Made by a program: the position numbers and the translations under genes
Shown here: piece after piece, positions 29,850 to 40,576 of the stretch
How the letters are laid out: each line of letters starts with the position of its first letter
Numbering within the stretch: position 1 is the stretch's first letter
The notes under the pieces: model-generated
Databases searched by the model: none
What the model was told of the DNA's origin: nothing
The model's input: the letters and a program-made list of their open reading frames with translations, nothing else
DNA from: Trichomonas vaginalis G3
Taxonomy: Eukaryota > Parabasalia > Trichomonadida > Trichomonadidae
Direction of reading: 5' to 3'
Length of the DNA: 64,000 nucleotides
Assembly: GCF_026262505.1 (NCBI RefSeq)
Contig: NC_067206.1
Span: forward strand, 29,279,896 to 29,343,895

Positions 29850-30431
29850 TTAGCAAGTAAATTTTAATGAAATGTTGTGGTCGTCAAATATTTTTATGAC
29901 GTCTGGGAAACTATATTTTAAGTTCAACGTTTCACCTCCTTTCATAACGTATATCTTGTCAATGACATTATATGAAACACCACAGCAAGCAATGTCGGGT
30001 TCTATTTCTTTGATGTTTATATCGTCTGCCTCTGTCAAAAGTTTCAATAGTTCTTTCAAAACTTCATGAGGTGCGATGACATATGAGTTCACTTTTACAG
30101 GGTTGTGTTCGACCAAGTTTAACATTAGACCTAAAGCTTGACAAATCTTCTCCTGAGTTTTAAGTTTGTCTTTAAGTTGTTGGTAGTCGTTTCGAATATC
30201 TGCAACAGAACTTAAGTCTCTGCTAACTTCAGGATATGTTGGTTGTTCTTTTACAGGAACTATTGTTATACCATCTTCGTCTTCGTATGGTTTCCCCACT
30301 TCAACATCTCTTTCTTTGACATTGACAACAACACTTTGACTGTTTGTTTGAGTTGGTGAATTTAACTTCACATCTGCCACCGCCATTAAACCTTTTGAAA
30401 CACTTACGCTTCTATTTTTCGGAAATGACAT
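29850..30431 (-). CDS. Polinton: 193-residue hypothetical protein
   Basis: MSFPKNRSVSVSKGLMAVAD from the ATG at 30431; the longer frame above it has no valid context. Residues ~85-115 form a coiled coil (RNDYQQLKDKLKTQEKIC). Divergent from 30450 with only 18 bp between starts. Family unknown. Confidence 0.5.
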   Translation of the reverse strand: MSFPKNRSVSVSKGLMAVADVKLNSPTQTNSQSVVVNVKERDVEVGKPYEDEDGITIVPVKEQPTYPEVSRDLSSVADIRNDYQQLKDKLKTQEKICQALGLMLNLVEHNPVKVNSYVIAPHEVLKELLKLLTEADDINIKEIEPDIACCGVSYNVIDKIYVMKGGETLNLKYSFPDVIKIFDDHNISLKFTC

Positions 30432-30449
30432 TTTACTTAGAATAAAAAG

Positions 30450-30869
30450 ATGGACGTATTTGAGTATCTCTTCGAATTGAAGCAAAACAAAGTTTACACA
30501 CACAAACAATACAAGTTCATTGACAGAGTAGTTCTTTACACAAACAATGGAAAATGTTATAGAATAGCAGTCTTTGCTGAACCAAAATATTTTCATAAAG
30601 CAAAGAAAGTTGGTATAACCGAGATGGTGAAAGTTCTTGAAGCAGACAAAAATATAACAACAAAACTGACCGATATTTCTAAAGGTAAGTTTATAATACA
30701 ATATTATATCAAAACTGGCGTACTGTCAATATTTGACGGAGAGAAGTCAGTTCAAGAACAACTTACTGACCTGCTGCCAAAATCTGCTCGATGGATGCTG
30801 TCGTTATACCAATCTGAGGAGCTCCAGCAGGTTTCATCGAACGAATCTTCAAAAGAGCATCTTCCGTGA
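30450..30869 (+). CDS. Polinton: 139-residue hypothetical protein
   Basis: MDVFEYLFELKQNKVYTHKQ; alpha/beta protein. Its last ~107 bp overlap, on the opposite strand, the end of the major capsid gene. Function unknown. Confidence 0.5.
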   Translation: MDVFEYLFELKQNKVYTHKQYKFIDRVVLYTNNGKCYRIAVFAEPKYFHKAKKVGITEMVKVLEADKNITTKLTDISKGKFIIQYYIKTGVLSIFDGEKSVQEQLTDLLPKSARWMLSLYQSEELQQVSSNESSKEHLP

Positions 30870-32370
30870 AAAGTGCTATTGGTTTTGTAAACTTCTTTGC
30901 TTTCAATTCATCTGGACCGTCTCTGTCACCAGTATATTGTATTTGAACTGTACCAACAGTTGAAATACCACCCATAAAGTCTTCTGAGTCAGCAAATGGA
31001 ATGCCAAGCCAAAAGTTTGAACGGTCTCCATTTGTATATTGAGTTTTTTGAGCTCCTGCATGAGTCCATACTTTCACATATGGCATAATAGAACTTTGCA
31101 TTTCAGGGTTAATGGTTGTTGTGAAGTTGTTGTTAAAGTTCATAGCATCTAATGTCAAGTTGTATGACCTCATATCCTCAACTGTAGAATATTCTTCTCT
31201 TGGATAGTATTTGCCATCTATGTTTATATGATATTTAATACCGGGGTTGTAGAAACAAGAATAGTCATTTATAGTTCGTCTGAACAGTACAAACATAGTA
31301 TCTGCATGTTTCATTGCAGTTGTTAAGGCAATATCTGTTCTTGCACCTGGGTCAGCACTTTGGTTTCCAACTTCACCTGCAAAGTCTTTGACAGATATTT
31401 GGTGTATAGGGAACATAAGTGGAACTGCAATATATTTGGCAGCTAAAGCATTTGAAATATCTGGGTCCAACATATAGACTGCAAGTCTGCTTTCTATTCT
31501 CTTGCATTCAAACTTTTCGCATGTGAACTTAACTGGGTCCCAAGCAGTTCCAGCAGCATTGAAATAATAGTTTACTTCAGTGTTGAGGTTTGAGAAACCA
31601 AAGTCTAAGTCAACTTTGTCTTTGCAAAATTCGGCGAATGACGTTTGATTTGCTCCCTTTACGTCTGTAAGAGTGAATGGGTCTTGTGTTGGTGCAATGA
31701 CTAAGTTATTTTTGCTTGGAGTAAGTTCGATAGAAATTTTTCCTGCCCAGTTTGGCAAGTATCTTAAAAGCCTGAAGATGAGGAAAGATGACAAAGGAAC
31801 TCTAAGTTTCAATTTTACTTTGGTTACTGCTGCTGCAGTTTGTCCAGAAAGGTTAACATAAACTCCTGGAACGTTAGGGTCAAGTCTTCTTATTTTCTCA
31901 ATAGTTGCATACTGGTCTGTTTGTTCTCTAGCTTGTGGTTGTACTGAGTTTCTTAAAGCGAACCATTCATAGTTTGCCCATGTTACTGTTTGAACTAAGT
32001 CAGAGTTAGAATATATCTTATATCCCATGAAAACTTCTGGAGCATATTGGTATCCGACATAGAAAATTCCATTGCAACCTTTCTTGTCAGACAACTTGGC
32101 AGAAGGTTTTATTTCAATGTCTTGTTCCACGTATAAGAAAGAGTTGTCAATAGAAATTATATGAAACCTGTCGCAAGCAATATCTACTGTTGTTGAAGAA
32201 CCTTCTCCAAACTCACCTACGTTTCCATAAGAAACAGCAGTTGTATATTCGTAAGTTCCAGGAACTATTTCTGACCTTCTAATGGCATTGTCGCATTCGT
32301 TATACCATTCGGAAACATTTCCATTCATGGCATCCAAAACTGTTGGCGTTATATTCTGAGCGGCGTACAT
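30763..32370 (-). CDS. Polinton: major capsid protein (double jelly roll)
   Basis: 535 residues, beta-rich. Features typical of the Polinton hexon: the early EYTTAVSYGNVGEFGEG, the inter-barrel LPNWAGKISIELTPSKNN, ESRLAVYMLDPDISNALAAKY and VQIQYTGDRDGPDELKAKKF near the end. It would form the capsid shell. The frame is open along its whole length. Confidence 0.82.
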   Translation of the reverse strand: MYAAQNITPTVLDAMNGNVSEWYNECDNAIRRSEIVPGTYEYTTAVSYGNVGEFGEGSSTTVDIACDRFHIISIDNSFLYVEQDIEIKPSAKLSDKKGCNGIFYVGYQYAPEVFMGYKIYSNSDLVQTVTWANYEWFALRNSVQPQAREQTDQYATIEKIRRLDPNVPGVYVNLSGQTAAAVTKVKLKLRVPLSSFLIFRLLRYLPNWAGKISIELTPSKNNLVIAPTQDPFTLTDVKGANQTSFAEFCKDKVDLDFGFSNLNTEVNYYFNAAGTAWDPVKFTCEKFECKRIESRLAVYMLDPDISNALAAKYIAVPLMFPIHQISVKDFAGEVGNQSADPGARTDIALTTAMKHADTMFVLFRRTINDYSCFYNPGIKYHINIDGKYYPREEYSTVEDMRSYNLTLDAMNFNNNFTTTINPEMQSSIMPYVKVWTHAGAQKTQYTNGDRSNFWLGIPFADSEDFMGGISTVGTVQIQYTGDRDGPDELKAKKFTKPIALFTEDALLKIRSMKPAGAPQIGITTASIEQILAAGQ

Positions 32371-32371
32371 T

Positions 32372-34017
32372 TCATATGGGTAAAAATATAGAATAGTTGG
32401 ATTTATATGTCATAATAGAACCACGTGGACCAAGCTTTACTTTCTTCCTGACTGAGTTTTTAACTCTTCTTTTTCTTTCATTGCCACTACTTTCACTAGA
32501 TGAAGTTACTTCTTCACTACTTTCACTTTGTTCTACTCTTCTCTTCTTCTTTGGTGTCGCTTTTGGTAACTTGCCCTCTGCTTCAAGTTGTTGCATCTTT
32601 GCCTCATGTTCACCTAGTATGTTGTAAATTTCCCATGTCCTTTTTGCCTTTGGGCTCTGGTCGCCCATCTCAGGTAACCTATATCCTAGAAAGAGTTTGT
32701 CATAGTTTGTATTTGAGTCTTCGCGTATTGTTTGCATGACTCTTTCCTGAGTTTCCGGTTCAAGCTCTTCAAATATAGCTTGTCCATATGGAATAAGCTC
32801 GTTTCCAAATATATGTTTTTGTAGCCATTCTGGTTTTCTTTCCATGTTACCAACTATATCTTTTGTGAATGGGAAAGCTTTTACCCAATCTTTCAGTCTT
32901 GCGTCGTTTATTTCTGTAGTTGGTTTTATTTTGTCAAGGAACATGTTTTTCAATACTAACATTTCATTTGGTACTGTCCATTTGAGTTTTCTTAAATATT
33001 CATCCCTTCTCGGTTCATCGTATGCAAAGTAAGTTTTTATGACATTTTGTAAACTTTCGTTTGCAAGGTCATGTACAATAGGTTCTCTTCCTTCTCCCTC
33101 CCTAACTTTCTTTCTAAACTCTTCACCAAATATACCATCTCTATGGTTCTGTGTAGTTCTTTGAGATAAATGTTCTAGAACGTCAGGTGTTATATTTCCA
33201 TCAGCCATGTTCATTTCATACTGGTCCAAAATATCTGCATGTTTCATATCTTTCAATGGCATTAAAGCCGCGCTTAAAATACCAGCTATATCTCGTTCAC
33301 CATTCAATTCCATTGCGTCTACAACTTCTTGGAATTGTGGTTGTAAGTTTATGAACCACCTATCCGGGTTAGCTTTATGACCCCATCTCATTGTAGTTCC
33401 ATCGTCTGCAGAAACAAAAGTAGGTTTGTTTCCATCTTGGTTAGGTTCTGAATGAACTTTAAACAATGTTTCATTTCTATATGTTTTCTTGAAATTTAAC
33501 CTTTTATTTTCACCGAGTTCATCCGAAGATTGAACGTTAAATGCTCGTAAGTAAAAAGGGTTGTTGTATTTGTGTACATTTTCTTTCAGTACTTCCATTC
33601 TATGCTGAATATTTTCATCTGGTGTTGGAGTCTTTTGTATGTCGGCAAACATTTTTCGATATTCTTCTACTATGTCAGCCGAATTTTTTTTAGACTCTTG
33701 GAAATATTCCATATTCTCCGCATACTCTTGTTGAGGGTCAAGATTTTTCGGCTGTTCCAAATCTTCATCTAGTTCTGTGAAGTTAGTTTCCAAAGGAGGA
33801 CTTGTTCGTTTCCTTCAGGCTCTTCTAGCTGTTGTTGCTGAACTATTTCTTCCATGTCTGGTTGTATCTGAACTAGTTCTTCCTGTGGAGTTTCTTGTAC
33901 CTCATCTGCTGGCATTTCATATATTCCGAGACCGTTTTCAACAATTTCCCTATCTACGTCATCCGCATTCATAAGCTTTTGTTCTTTCGTTCCGTCTCTA
34001 TTTTTTACGCGTTTCAT
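32372..34017 (-). pseudogene. Polinton: large charged virion-type protein gene, one interruption
   Basis: Starts MKRVKNRDGTKEQKLMNADD. An acidic Gln-rich part is followed by a helical body with WGHKANPDRWFINLQPQF and a basic Ser-rich end (TPKKKRRVEQSESSEE). It lies directly before the capsid gene. Perhaps a capsid-associated or core protein; no family recognised. Confidence 0.5.
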
Positions 34018-35706
34018 GACGAAGTTGAATTGTCATTTAGCTCTGACATCAAATATCTCGGAGTAAATTCATCCATGTCATTTGGATGATATGCTATTAA
34101 ATCATATCCCTTAGCGAGCTTGTATTTTCCAGGTTTGAGATTATATCCGTTTTGGTGCTGAGCCATAAAGCTAAATAGGTTCGGGTCAGTATTTCCATCC
34201 TTGAACTTTCCAATAGCTTCTTTATATCTGTCACTAAAGTCAACAGTATCTGGGAAACCCACTCTTCTTTAAGCATTTTTAAGAATTCTTGGTTTCCTTG
34301 TTCTCTACTTCTTTTATGTCCTTGCTCTGTTTGTGGTTGTTGTTGTGCAGGGTTTTGAACTGTTGGTTGCTGTGCTGGTTGTTGTGTTGGTTGTTGTGCT
34401 GGTTGTGGAGGTGGTTGTTGTGCTGGTTGTTTGTGTTGGTTTTGGTGCATGCCTGTGTCTGTGTCCATGTGACGATGTAAATGTTTCTAGGTAGTCCTGG
34501 TGCAGGTGCTTCTCTTGGAGGGTTTGGTGGTATATAAGTTCCACCAGCTGGCACATATGTTCCATCTGCAGCGTAATGTCCTACCTGACTTTTCGTTCTT
34601 AAGAAAGCATTTACTAGGTCTGTTTTGGTCTGTTGTAACTCTTTTTCTTGACTTTTCACAACAGTTGCTCTAACGGCGTCATAGGCACTTTGAACTGCCT
34701 GTCTCGTTGCTGCATCTGTTATTTTCGTCATATTTTGTGCTACTTCTTTTAACTCTTTGTCGAAACCTTCAGACTTCAGTTTCTTTCCAGATGAGAAGTC
34801 GTTCACTTGTTTCACCTTACTATGAAGAGCTTCGAAAGCGTTCTTAAAGTCAGCATTTGTTAAAGCTTCATTTGAACTATCTTCATCCGCTTGTATTTTT
34901 GTCCTTATTGACCCTATGAGTTGGGCTGCTTTAGCGTTGGCTTGGGCATCTAACCAGTCATTGTTGGCTTTTATATATTCTGCGCTTTTCATTGCCTTTT
35001 GCATAGCCGCGTCGTTATTTTTACTTTCTTGTGCTAAGTTTTCATACTGTACGGTTTGGTTTTGCAACTGTAAAAGTTTTTCTGCCTTTACATTTGCTTC
35101 AACTTCTTTTTTATACTCATCGCTATCCATATATGTCTTCAGGGCTTTTTGTTTTATCTCTTCATCTTTCAGTATTTTATATTGAGTAGTATGGTTTTTC
35201 AAATTTATGACATCTTGTTCCATTTTTGCTACTTCTGCTGCTTTTTCTGACACTTTTTTCGCATATTCCTCTGTACTTAGTTCTTTCAGTTGTTCTTCTT
35301 TCTTCTTTTTCTCTACGTTTAACTCATTGAGTTTCTTTGTGTGTCTGTCATATTCTAGTTTCTTTTCGTTTTCACTTATTTGCTTCTGTATGTCTATGTT
35401 TGACTTTTTGACATCTGTTATTTGATTTTTGAGTGAACTCAAATTCATTTGACTTTGAGGGTTATATGCTGTTCCGTCTGCAGCTCCACCATAGCCTGCC
35501 ATTTTCGCTAAAAGTGCCGCTCTTAAACCTCCACTCTGTGCACCAATAACTCGGTTTAAAAGCATAGGATTGCTTGACATTTGTTGCAACATAGTGGGGT
35601 CATTCAGCATTTGTTGTTGCAACTGTTGTTGTGGTGTTAGTTTTACTATTGGATGTTTCAATGCTCTCTTCCTCTTACGTATATTCTTACGTAGCTTACG
35701 TGGCAT
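34014..35706 (-). pseudogene. Polinton: long coiled-coil protein gene, broken
   Basis: Starts MPRKLRKNIRKRKRALKHPI (very basic, core-protein-like); residues ~90-330 are coiled coil (QKQISENEKKLEYDRHTKK); then a Pro-rich and a Gln/Pro low-complexity region. Probably an internal virion protein. About two interruptions. Confidence 0.5.
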
Positions 35707-36141
35707 TTTAAGTGAAGTTAAAAAGCGGCTTTTGACAGATGTTTATATGACACTTTTTGTTCAGCACAAAAAACTACTCGGTCAAAGTGTTGTCAGTTTT
35801 GTAAAATAACCGTCCTATCTCATTCTATAAGGGGAAAGGCTTCTCAAAGTATACTTCCTTGGAACGCCTGTAACTTTTCCTGTAGCGACGATAGACCCTT
35901 ACTTGTCCGGACAAAGTTATACTATTTTGAGTGCTCTACAAAAAAGTCAACGGCGACGACTCTCAAAAACCGTTGTGTAAAAAGTTTTACCGTTGGACAA
36001 AAAAGTATGTATAGAAAACAAAAAACGTTTATAGTTCATTCAATATTTGAGATGGAACGGTTTGCCAACGGAGACTTTTCAATAAAATAAAAAAATAGAG
36101 GGGGTTACCGTTGACGAAAACGGTTTATTTTAAACTTTTCT
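35707..36141. other. Polinton: divergent promoter region with inner end-repeat block
   Basis: 435 bp between divergent genes. It holds the 25 bp block at 35882-35906, inverse of 11826-11850, and several pyrimidine-rich TTTTACCGTTG / ACGGTTT repeats (35980-36125). No ORF. Confidence 0.6.
35882..35906 (-). repeat. Inner end-repeat block, right copy
   Basis: Exact 25 bp inverse match to 11826-11850. Here it lies about 1.36 kb inside the right tip, with the gene at 36142 between, whereas on the left it touches the TIR. Confidence 0.85.
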
Positions 36142-37167
36142 ATGAGTAGTCCGAAAAAAACAGTTCATTTTTGTCTAATGTACGCGTCTCGAACAGTGAA
36201 GCCCAATTCAATAGAATACTATCTCGAAAAACAAGAAGCTGACACTGCTATTCAGTCTTTAATACAGAACCAAGCTCAGGAGAACTCAAAAGACTCCCAT
36301 TTCAAATCGACATCCAATTCGAAGCAATTAAAACTTGACTCGAATGTTTTAAAACCACAGCCCGCACGAACAAATACAGCTCTAAGAATAGACCAAAGAA
36401 TACCGAACAAAGAGTTGAGGTCAAGATTGAAATTACAATCGGATGAGTATTTTTCCCTTAACAACCAGGGAAATACTCCATATAACCGTATCTACACAAA
36501 TACCGTTAAAGAAACAATAACGGCATACACAAAACTCTGTCAAATGGTCCCCAACCAGGACCAATTGACGGATATTATATGTTCCTACCTTCCCATATTT
36601 GCTGAGTGTGTGGAAGGTAGGACATTGTTACAAGCTTGCTTACGTATGCCACCAAATCTCCGTCAACAATTTGCTCAAATTGTACATGAATTTAAAGCTT
36701 TTAACAACGGATACGATGGAGATGAAGTAGCAGATGAATTTGGGGAAGCAAAAACATTTTTCCCCTCATATAATACGCCTGCAACAGTATTTCCTACTAA
36801 TGAATTTCACAACTATTGTGTCGTTCATTTAATTGTTGTGGATATGCCCACAGGTGAAGACATTCTCAGTGGTGACTTCATCGAAGTCTGTATCAATACA
36901 GAATTGGGAGAAGATGAGTTGCATAAATTCTCCTACGTCGAACATATATTCAAACCAGCACACCAACTCTTTATCGAAACTGAAATAACACTCACACAAA
37001 ATATGTCCATCTCATTTAAATCCAAATCAGGACGTCCATACAGAATTTGGATGAACTACGTCCTCTTCCACGACGCCGACGATGACGAAGAAGAGGAAGA
37101 AGAGGAGGAGGAAGAAGAAGAACAAGAAGACGATATCCAGTTCATTTCCATCCGTAAAAAACATTAA
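36142..37167 (+). CDS. Polinton: 341-residue protein with acidic tail
   Basis: MSSPKKTVHFCLMYASRTVK; a helical N-terminal half (LTDIICSYLPIFAECVEGRT), a beta-rich part (HNYCVVHLIVVDMPTGEDIL) and a Glu tail of about 20 residues near the C-terminus. It is the only gene between the inner repeat block and the right tip and is not present at the left end. No family recognised. Confidence 0.55.
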   Translation: MSSPKKTVHFCLMYASRTVKPNSIEYYLEKQEADTAIQSLIQNQAQENSKDSHFKSTSNSKQLKLDSNVLKPQPARTNTALRIDQRIPNKELRSRLKLQSDEYFSLNNQGNTPYNRIYTNTVKETITAYTKLCQMVPNQDQLTDIICSYLPIFAECVEGRTLLQACLRMPPNLRQQFAQIVHEFKAFNNGYDGDEVADEFGEAKTFFPSYNTPATVFPTNEFHNYCVVHLIVVDMPTGEDILSGDFIEVCINTELGEDELHKFSYVEHIFKPAHQLFIETEITLTQNMSISFKSKSGRPYRIWMNYVLFHDADDDEEEEEEEEEEEEQEDDIQFISIRKKH

Positions 37168-37195
37168 AGCAAACATTTCCGAATAAAAACTTCAT

Positions 37196-37271
37196 TTATA
37201 CTAAACATCTTCAGGGCTAGAAGGGGCGCAGCCCCTGGAAGCCCCGATTCCTTTTTTTTTTTTTTTTTTAA
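37196..37271 (-). repeat. Polinton right terminal inverted repeat
   Basis: Reverse complement of the left TIR: poly-A tip, GGAATCGGGGCTTCCAGGG, CTGCGCCCC, TGAAGATGTTTAGTATAA. The G- and C-runs differ by one base in three places. Confidence 0.88.
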
Positions 37272-38920
37272 AGGTAGTCTCACGAAAATACGTTATTTTC
37301 CCGATGCCTTGGAAGCAGCTTTGCAGGTTACCCGTAAGGTAACCAGTAGAAGTTTCTGAGCAAGGATGAAGAAGATTAAAGAGCCTTTTTATTGCAAACG
37401 CTATATTTGTAAGTGTCTTTGTAGAACTTCTCATAAATTCAAAGATTTCCAAAAACGAATTTTTCGATTTTGATATAATAAATGATATTTAAACAAATTA
37501 TAGATGTGTTTGCAATTAAAAAAATCCGAGTTAACTACAATATCTTCAATTTTTGTCGTTCACTTTTTCATGTCATACTGATAGCAAGAATACTCACCCA
37601 ATTTGGTTACACTTCATGATAGTTTGAAGTAAAAAAATGCCACAGTTTTTTTTATTTGATATCGTTATCTAAATTTTGTACAGAAATGAAATAAATTATA
37701 ATATGAAACGTGTGTTATTATGCTTGTTGGGAAACAATCCAATACTTATGTCTGAATGAAATGATTATTTCTACGAGATTTTTCATATTCAGCTAATAAT
37801 GCTATCAAAATCAAATAACAATAAAAAGTTATTTTGTACATAATGTAACTTAATCTTTAATACTATATAGAACTTCGAAATACGACTAAACGGTGCGAGT
37901 TACGCGATTAAATACCTTTTTTTCGATCGAAACTTGAAAGTGAGGATAACTCAATGGGTAGGGGTATGGGTTCGACTTTTTCTATTGGGCAACTATTTTT
38001 TCTTTTCTTTGTTTCAAGCATTTTTTTATGCGATTATGCATAATTATTTGATTTCCTATATATTCAATAATAAATTTGTTCCGAACTCTTAAAAATAAAT
38101 AAATTTTTAGAATATTTAAATTTATAGCTCCCTACATTAATATAAAGTGTTCGAATAGTTCATATATAGTTTCTTTAAAATAATTTGTTTCATTTTAAAT
38201 TGGTTTGGCACAATGCTTGACATAACATGCACAAAGCTATGCCATTTTAAAATATGTATATCAATCAAGCCGATTAAGTCCATCCTAAACGAAAATCATC
38301 GATACTCATGAATTTATGATAGTCGTTCTTGATATAATTGCGCGTTTTAAAAAATGCTTACTTTTGAACACAGAACTTATCTATCCATATTTATCAATGA
38401 AAGTTTATAAGATGCATTAATGACAAACTTACTTTATCAATTATAATCTTATCGTAAATTTCAAACTACAATACTGTGGGGCAAATATTAAATAACCACT
38501 ATGTTGCGGATTTTATGTAAGTCTGCAAACTGTAAAATGTAATTAAACACAAATAAAAAAAAAATGTAAATTTTAATCGAGAAATTTAGCAATCTTGAAA
38601 GCCTTGATCGGCATCTTTTACAAGATGTCAGTAATGCATATTCAATAACTATGAAAATCTAGCCAAGCATGGATTTTTTTCGAAAAAAAATTGTATTAAA
38701 TTTCATTTTTCATTCTTTATACAAGTTTTAACCTTTGGTGCAATTATATCCTATCGCAAATGCATTATTGACGTTATTACTTGGATACTTCTTCATAACG
38801 CTAAATCTTCAAATTAGTTATGTATTTGTTACTAATAGAAGTTGGAAAGGTATTAAAAAAGGAAATGTTAATAAATATACATGTTTAATTAAAAAACAAA
38901 CAAGAATAAATTAAATAATT
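37272..38920. other. Gene-free AT-rich DNA
   Basis: 1.65 kb right of the Polinton. No ORF with coding character; a tRNA-like fragment near 37945 was examined and rejected. Confidence 0.6.
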
Positions 38921-39204
38921 TTATTTCTTAGGAAAGTCTAAGTTTTGTAATAGATAAATTGCTTTTTGTGTCTCTTCTTCATCAATTTCTGGATGTTGAT
39001 TCTCAGGTGGCGGACTAATTAAAACATCATGGGCAATATCAAACCATTGTTTTAGTTCGTTGGCAGAAGGAAAATGATCTTCTTGTATTGGCGTTATTAA
39101 TGATTGAAAATCATCAGTTGATTCTGCATTTTGGGAATTTTCCAAATTTTCATTTGGAAAATTTGAATTTTGAGATATTGTTTAAGCACTCAGATCTCAT
39201 TTTT
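38921..39204 (-). pseudogene. Possible host gene remnant
   Basis: An open stretch ending NLDFPKK has a natural acidic text (SLITPIQEDHFPSANELKQW, HPEIDEEETQKAIYLLQN) but no in-frame ATG; a stop lies 26 codons above. An ATG at 39204 opens another frame (MRSECLNNIS) that would need one frameshift to enter it. So it is a decayed small gene, an exon, or chance. Family unknown. Confidence 0.3.
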
Positions 39205-39895
39205 AAAATATCTGCACCAAATTCTTACATCTGATAATTTTCATGTGTAACCAATGTTTCCCAATCCATTTGCCATACCCTACTAATCGCAAATTCATTC
39301 CCTTTAATTTTGTATTAAATTTAAATTCCAATCTTAATTTCTACATTATTTATGCTAACCCTTTAAATTTTGTTCTTATTTATTCACCCTCAGATACAAA
39401 TTTATTTAGAATGTATTCCTCTGAGGTCTATATTTGTATTCGAAAATAAAATCTTTAAAACTCTCTAAGTTATCATTTTCTCTTCAGATATCTAATATTT
39501 TTCTAATGACATAACTACTTTGGACGCATATCCAAATTCCAAAAAAAATATGGAAAAAATAAAAATGAAATTGAAAAATACAATTTTTGATATGTAAAAA
39601 GAGATTTTGAAAAAAATTGGGAAAAAGAGTATCTAATAAAATTGTTTGAGATCTATGTAGACATAGTTTTTACATTAAAAAATCAATAATATTGAAATTG
39701 ATCTGAATATATCTTTTTTTTAAGTTTGAATGCATTAATCTCAAAGCATTTGATAAAATACTGGTTTTATTTCAAAATTCTAAATAATTTGTAATTAGAT
39801 CTTTATGATGTAATTTAATTTTAAACAAGTACAGATAAAGAGAATCATAATAAAGTTGATTTATATTGCTTAAGTAAAATTGAGTATAATAGATC
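39205..39895. other. Gene-free AT-rich DNA
   Basis: Low-complexity AT-rich sequence; the open frame at 39243-39449 is Asn/Phe/Tyr-biased and looks like composition only. Confidence 0.55.
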
Positions 39896-40576
39896 GATCT
39901 TAGCAACAAGATCTGAGGAAGTAGATTTGAGAGTCGAGAGTTTAGATCTTAGCAACAAGATCTGAGGAAATAGATTTGAGAGTCGAGAGTTTGGATCTTA
40001 GCAACAAGATCTGAGGAAGTAGATTTGAGAGTCGAGAGTTTGGATCTTAGCAACAAGATCTGAGGAAGTAGATTTGAGAGTCGAGAGTTTAGATCTTAGC
40101 AACAAGATCTGAGGAAGTAGATTTGAGAGTCGAGAGTTTAGATCTTAGCAACAAGATCTGAGGAAGTAGATCTTAGCAACAAGATCTGAGGAAGTAGATT
40201 TGAGAGTCGAGAGTTTGGATCTTAGCAACAAGATCTGAGGAAGTAGATTTGAGAGTCGAGAGTTTGGATCTTAGCAACAAGATCTGAGGAAGTAGATTTG
40301 AGAGTCGAGAGTTTAGATCTTAGCAACAAGATCTGAGGAAGTAGATCTTAGCAACAAGATCTGAGGAAGTAGATTTGAGAGTCGAGAGTTTAGATCTTAG
40401 CAACAAGATCTGAGGAAGTAGATCTTAGCAACAAGATCTGAGGAAGTAGATCTTAGCAACAAGATCTGAGGAAGTAGATCTTAGCAACAAGATCTGAGGA
40501 TAGATCTTAGCAAGATCTGAGGAATAGATTTGAGAGTCGAGAGTTTGGATCTTAGCAACTAGATCTGAGAGTTTTA
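39896..40576. repeat. Minisatellite of 28 bp and 49 bp units
   Basis: Seventeen units. The core, GATCTTAGCAACAAGATC plus TGAGGAAGTA (28 bp), is followed in most copies by a 21 bp spacer, GATTTGAGAGTCGAGAGTTT plus A or G, giving 49 bp. The core has GATCTT/AAGATC arms. The last two units are degenerate. Neither period is a multiple of 3 and no coding frame is evident. Confidence 0.95.

Larger units (their letters stand above)
11758..37271. mobile_element. Maverick/Polinton element, broken but young
   Basis: About 25.5 kb bounded by inverted repeats (11758-11826 and 37196-37271; poly-A tip, then GGGGCTTCCAGGG, CTGCGCCCC and TGAAGATGTTTAGTATAA). It carries the Polinton hallmark set: RVE integrase, family-B DNA polymerase, SF3 helicase, FtsK/HerA-type packaging ATPase, double-jelly-roll major capsid protein and a minor capsid candidate, plus KilA-N, HNH, methyltransferase and fibre-like genes. 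I do not recognise the adenain-like protease. It is broken, with roughly 15-20 interruptions concentrated in the left 6 kb; the capsid, ATPase and polymerase genes look open. The exact tips and a 6 bp target duplication cannot be fixed inside the A-runs. Such elements are abundant in T. vaginalis. Confidence 0.95.

Noticed and set aside
27076-30869. Adenain-like cysteine protease of the Polinton
   Set aside because: I looked for the His...Asp/Glu...Gln...Cys order in the unassigned genes and could not support it in any.
37940-38000. tRNA-like fragment (GATAACTCAATGGGTAGG then GGGTTCGAC)
   Set aside because: Box A and box B are too close for an anticodon arm and no acceptor stem pairs.
39896-40576. 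CRISPR-like or coding repeat array
   Set aside because: The 21 bp spacer is itself repeated, and the 28 and 49 bp periods do not keep a reading frame; it is a minisatellite.
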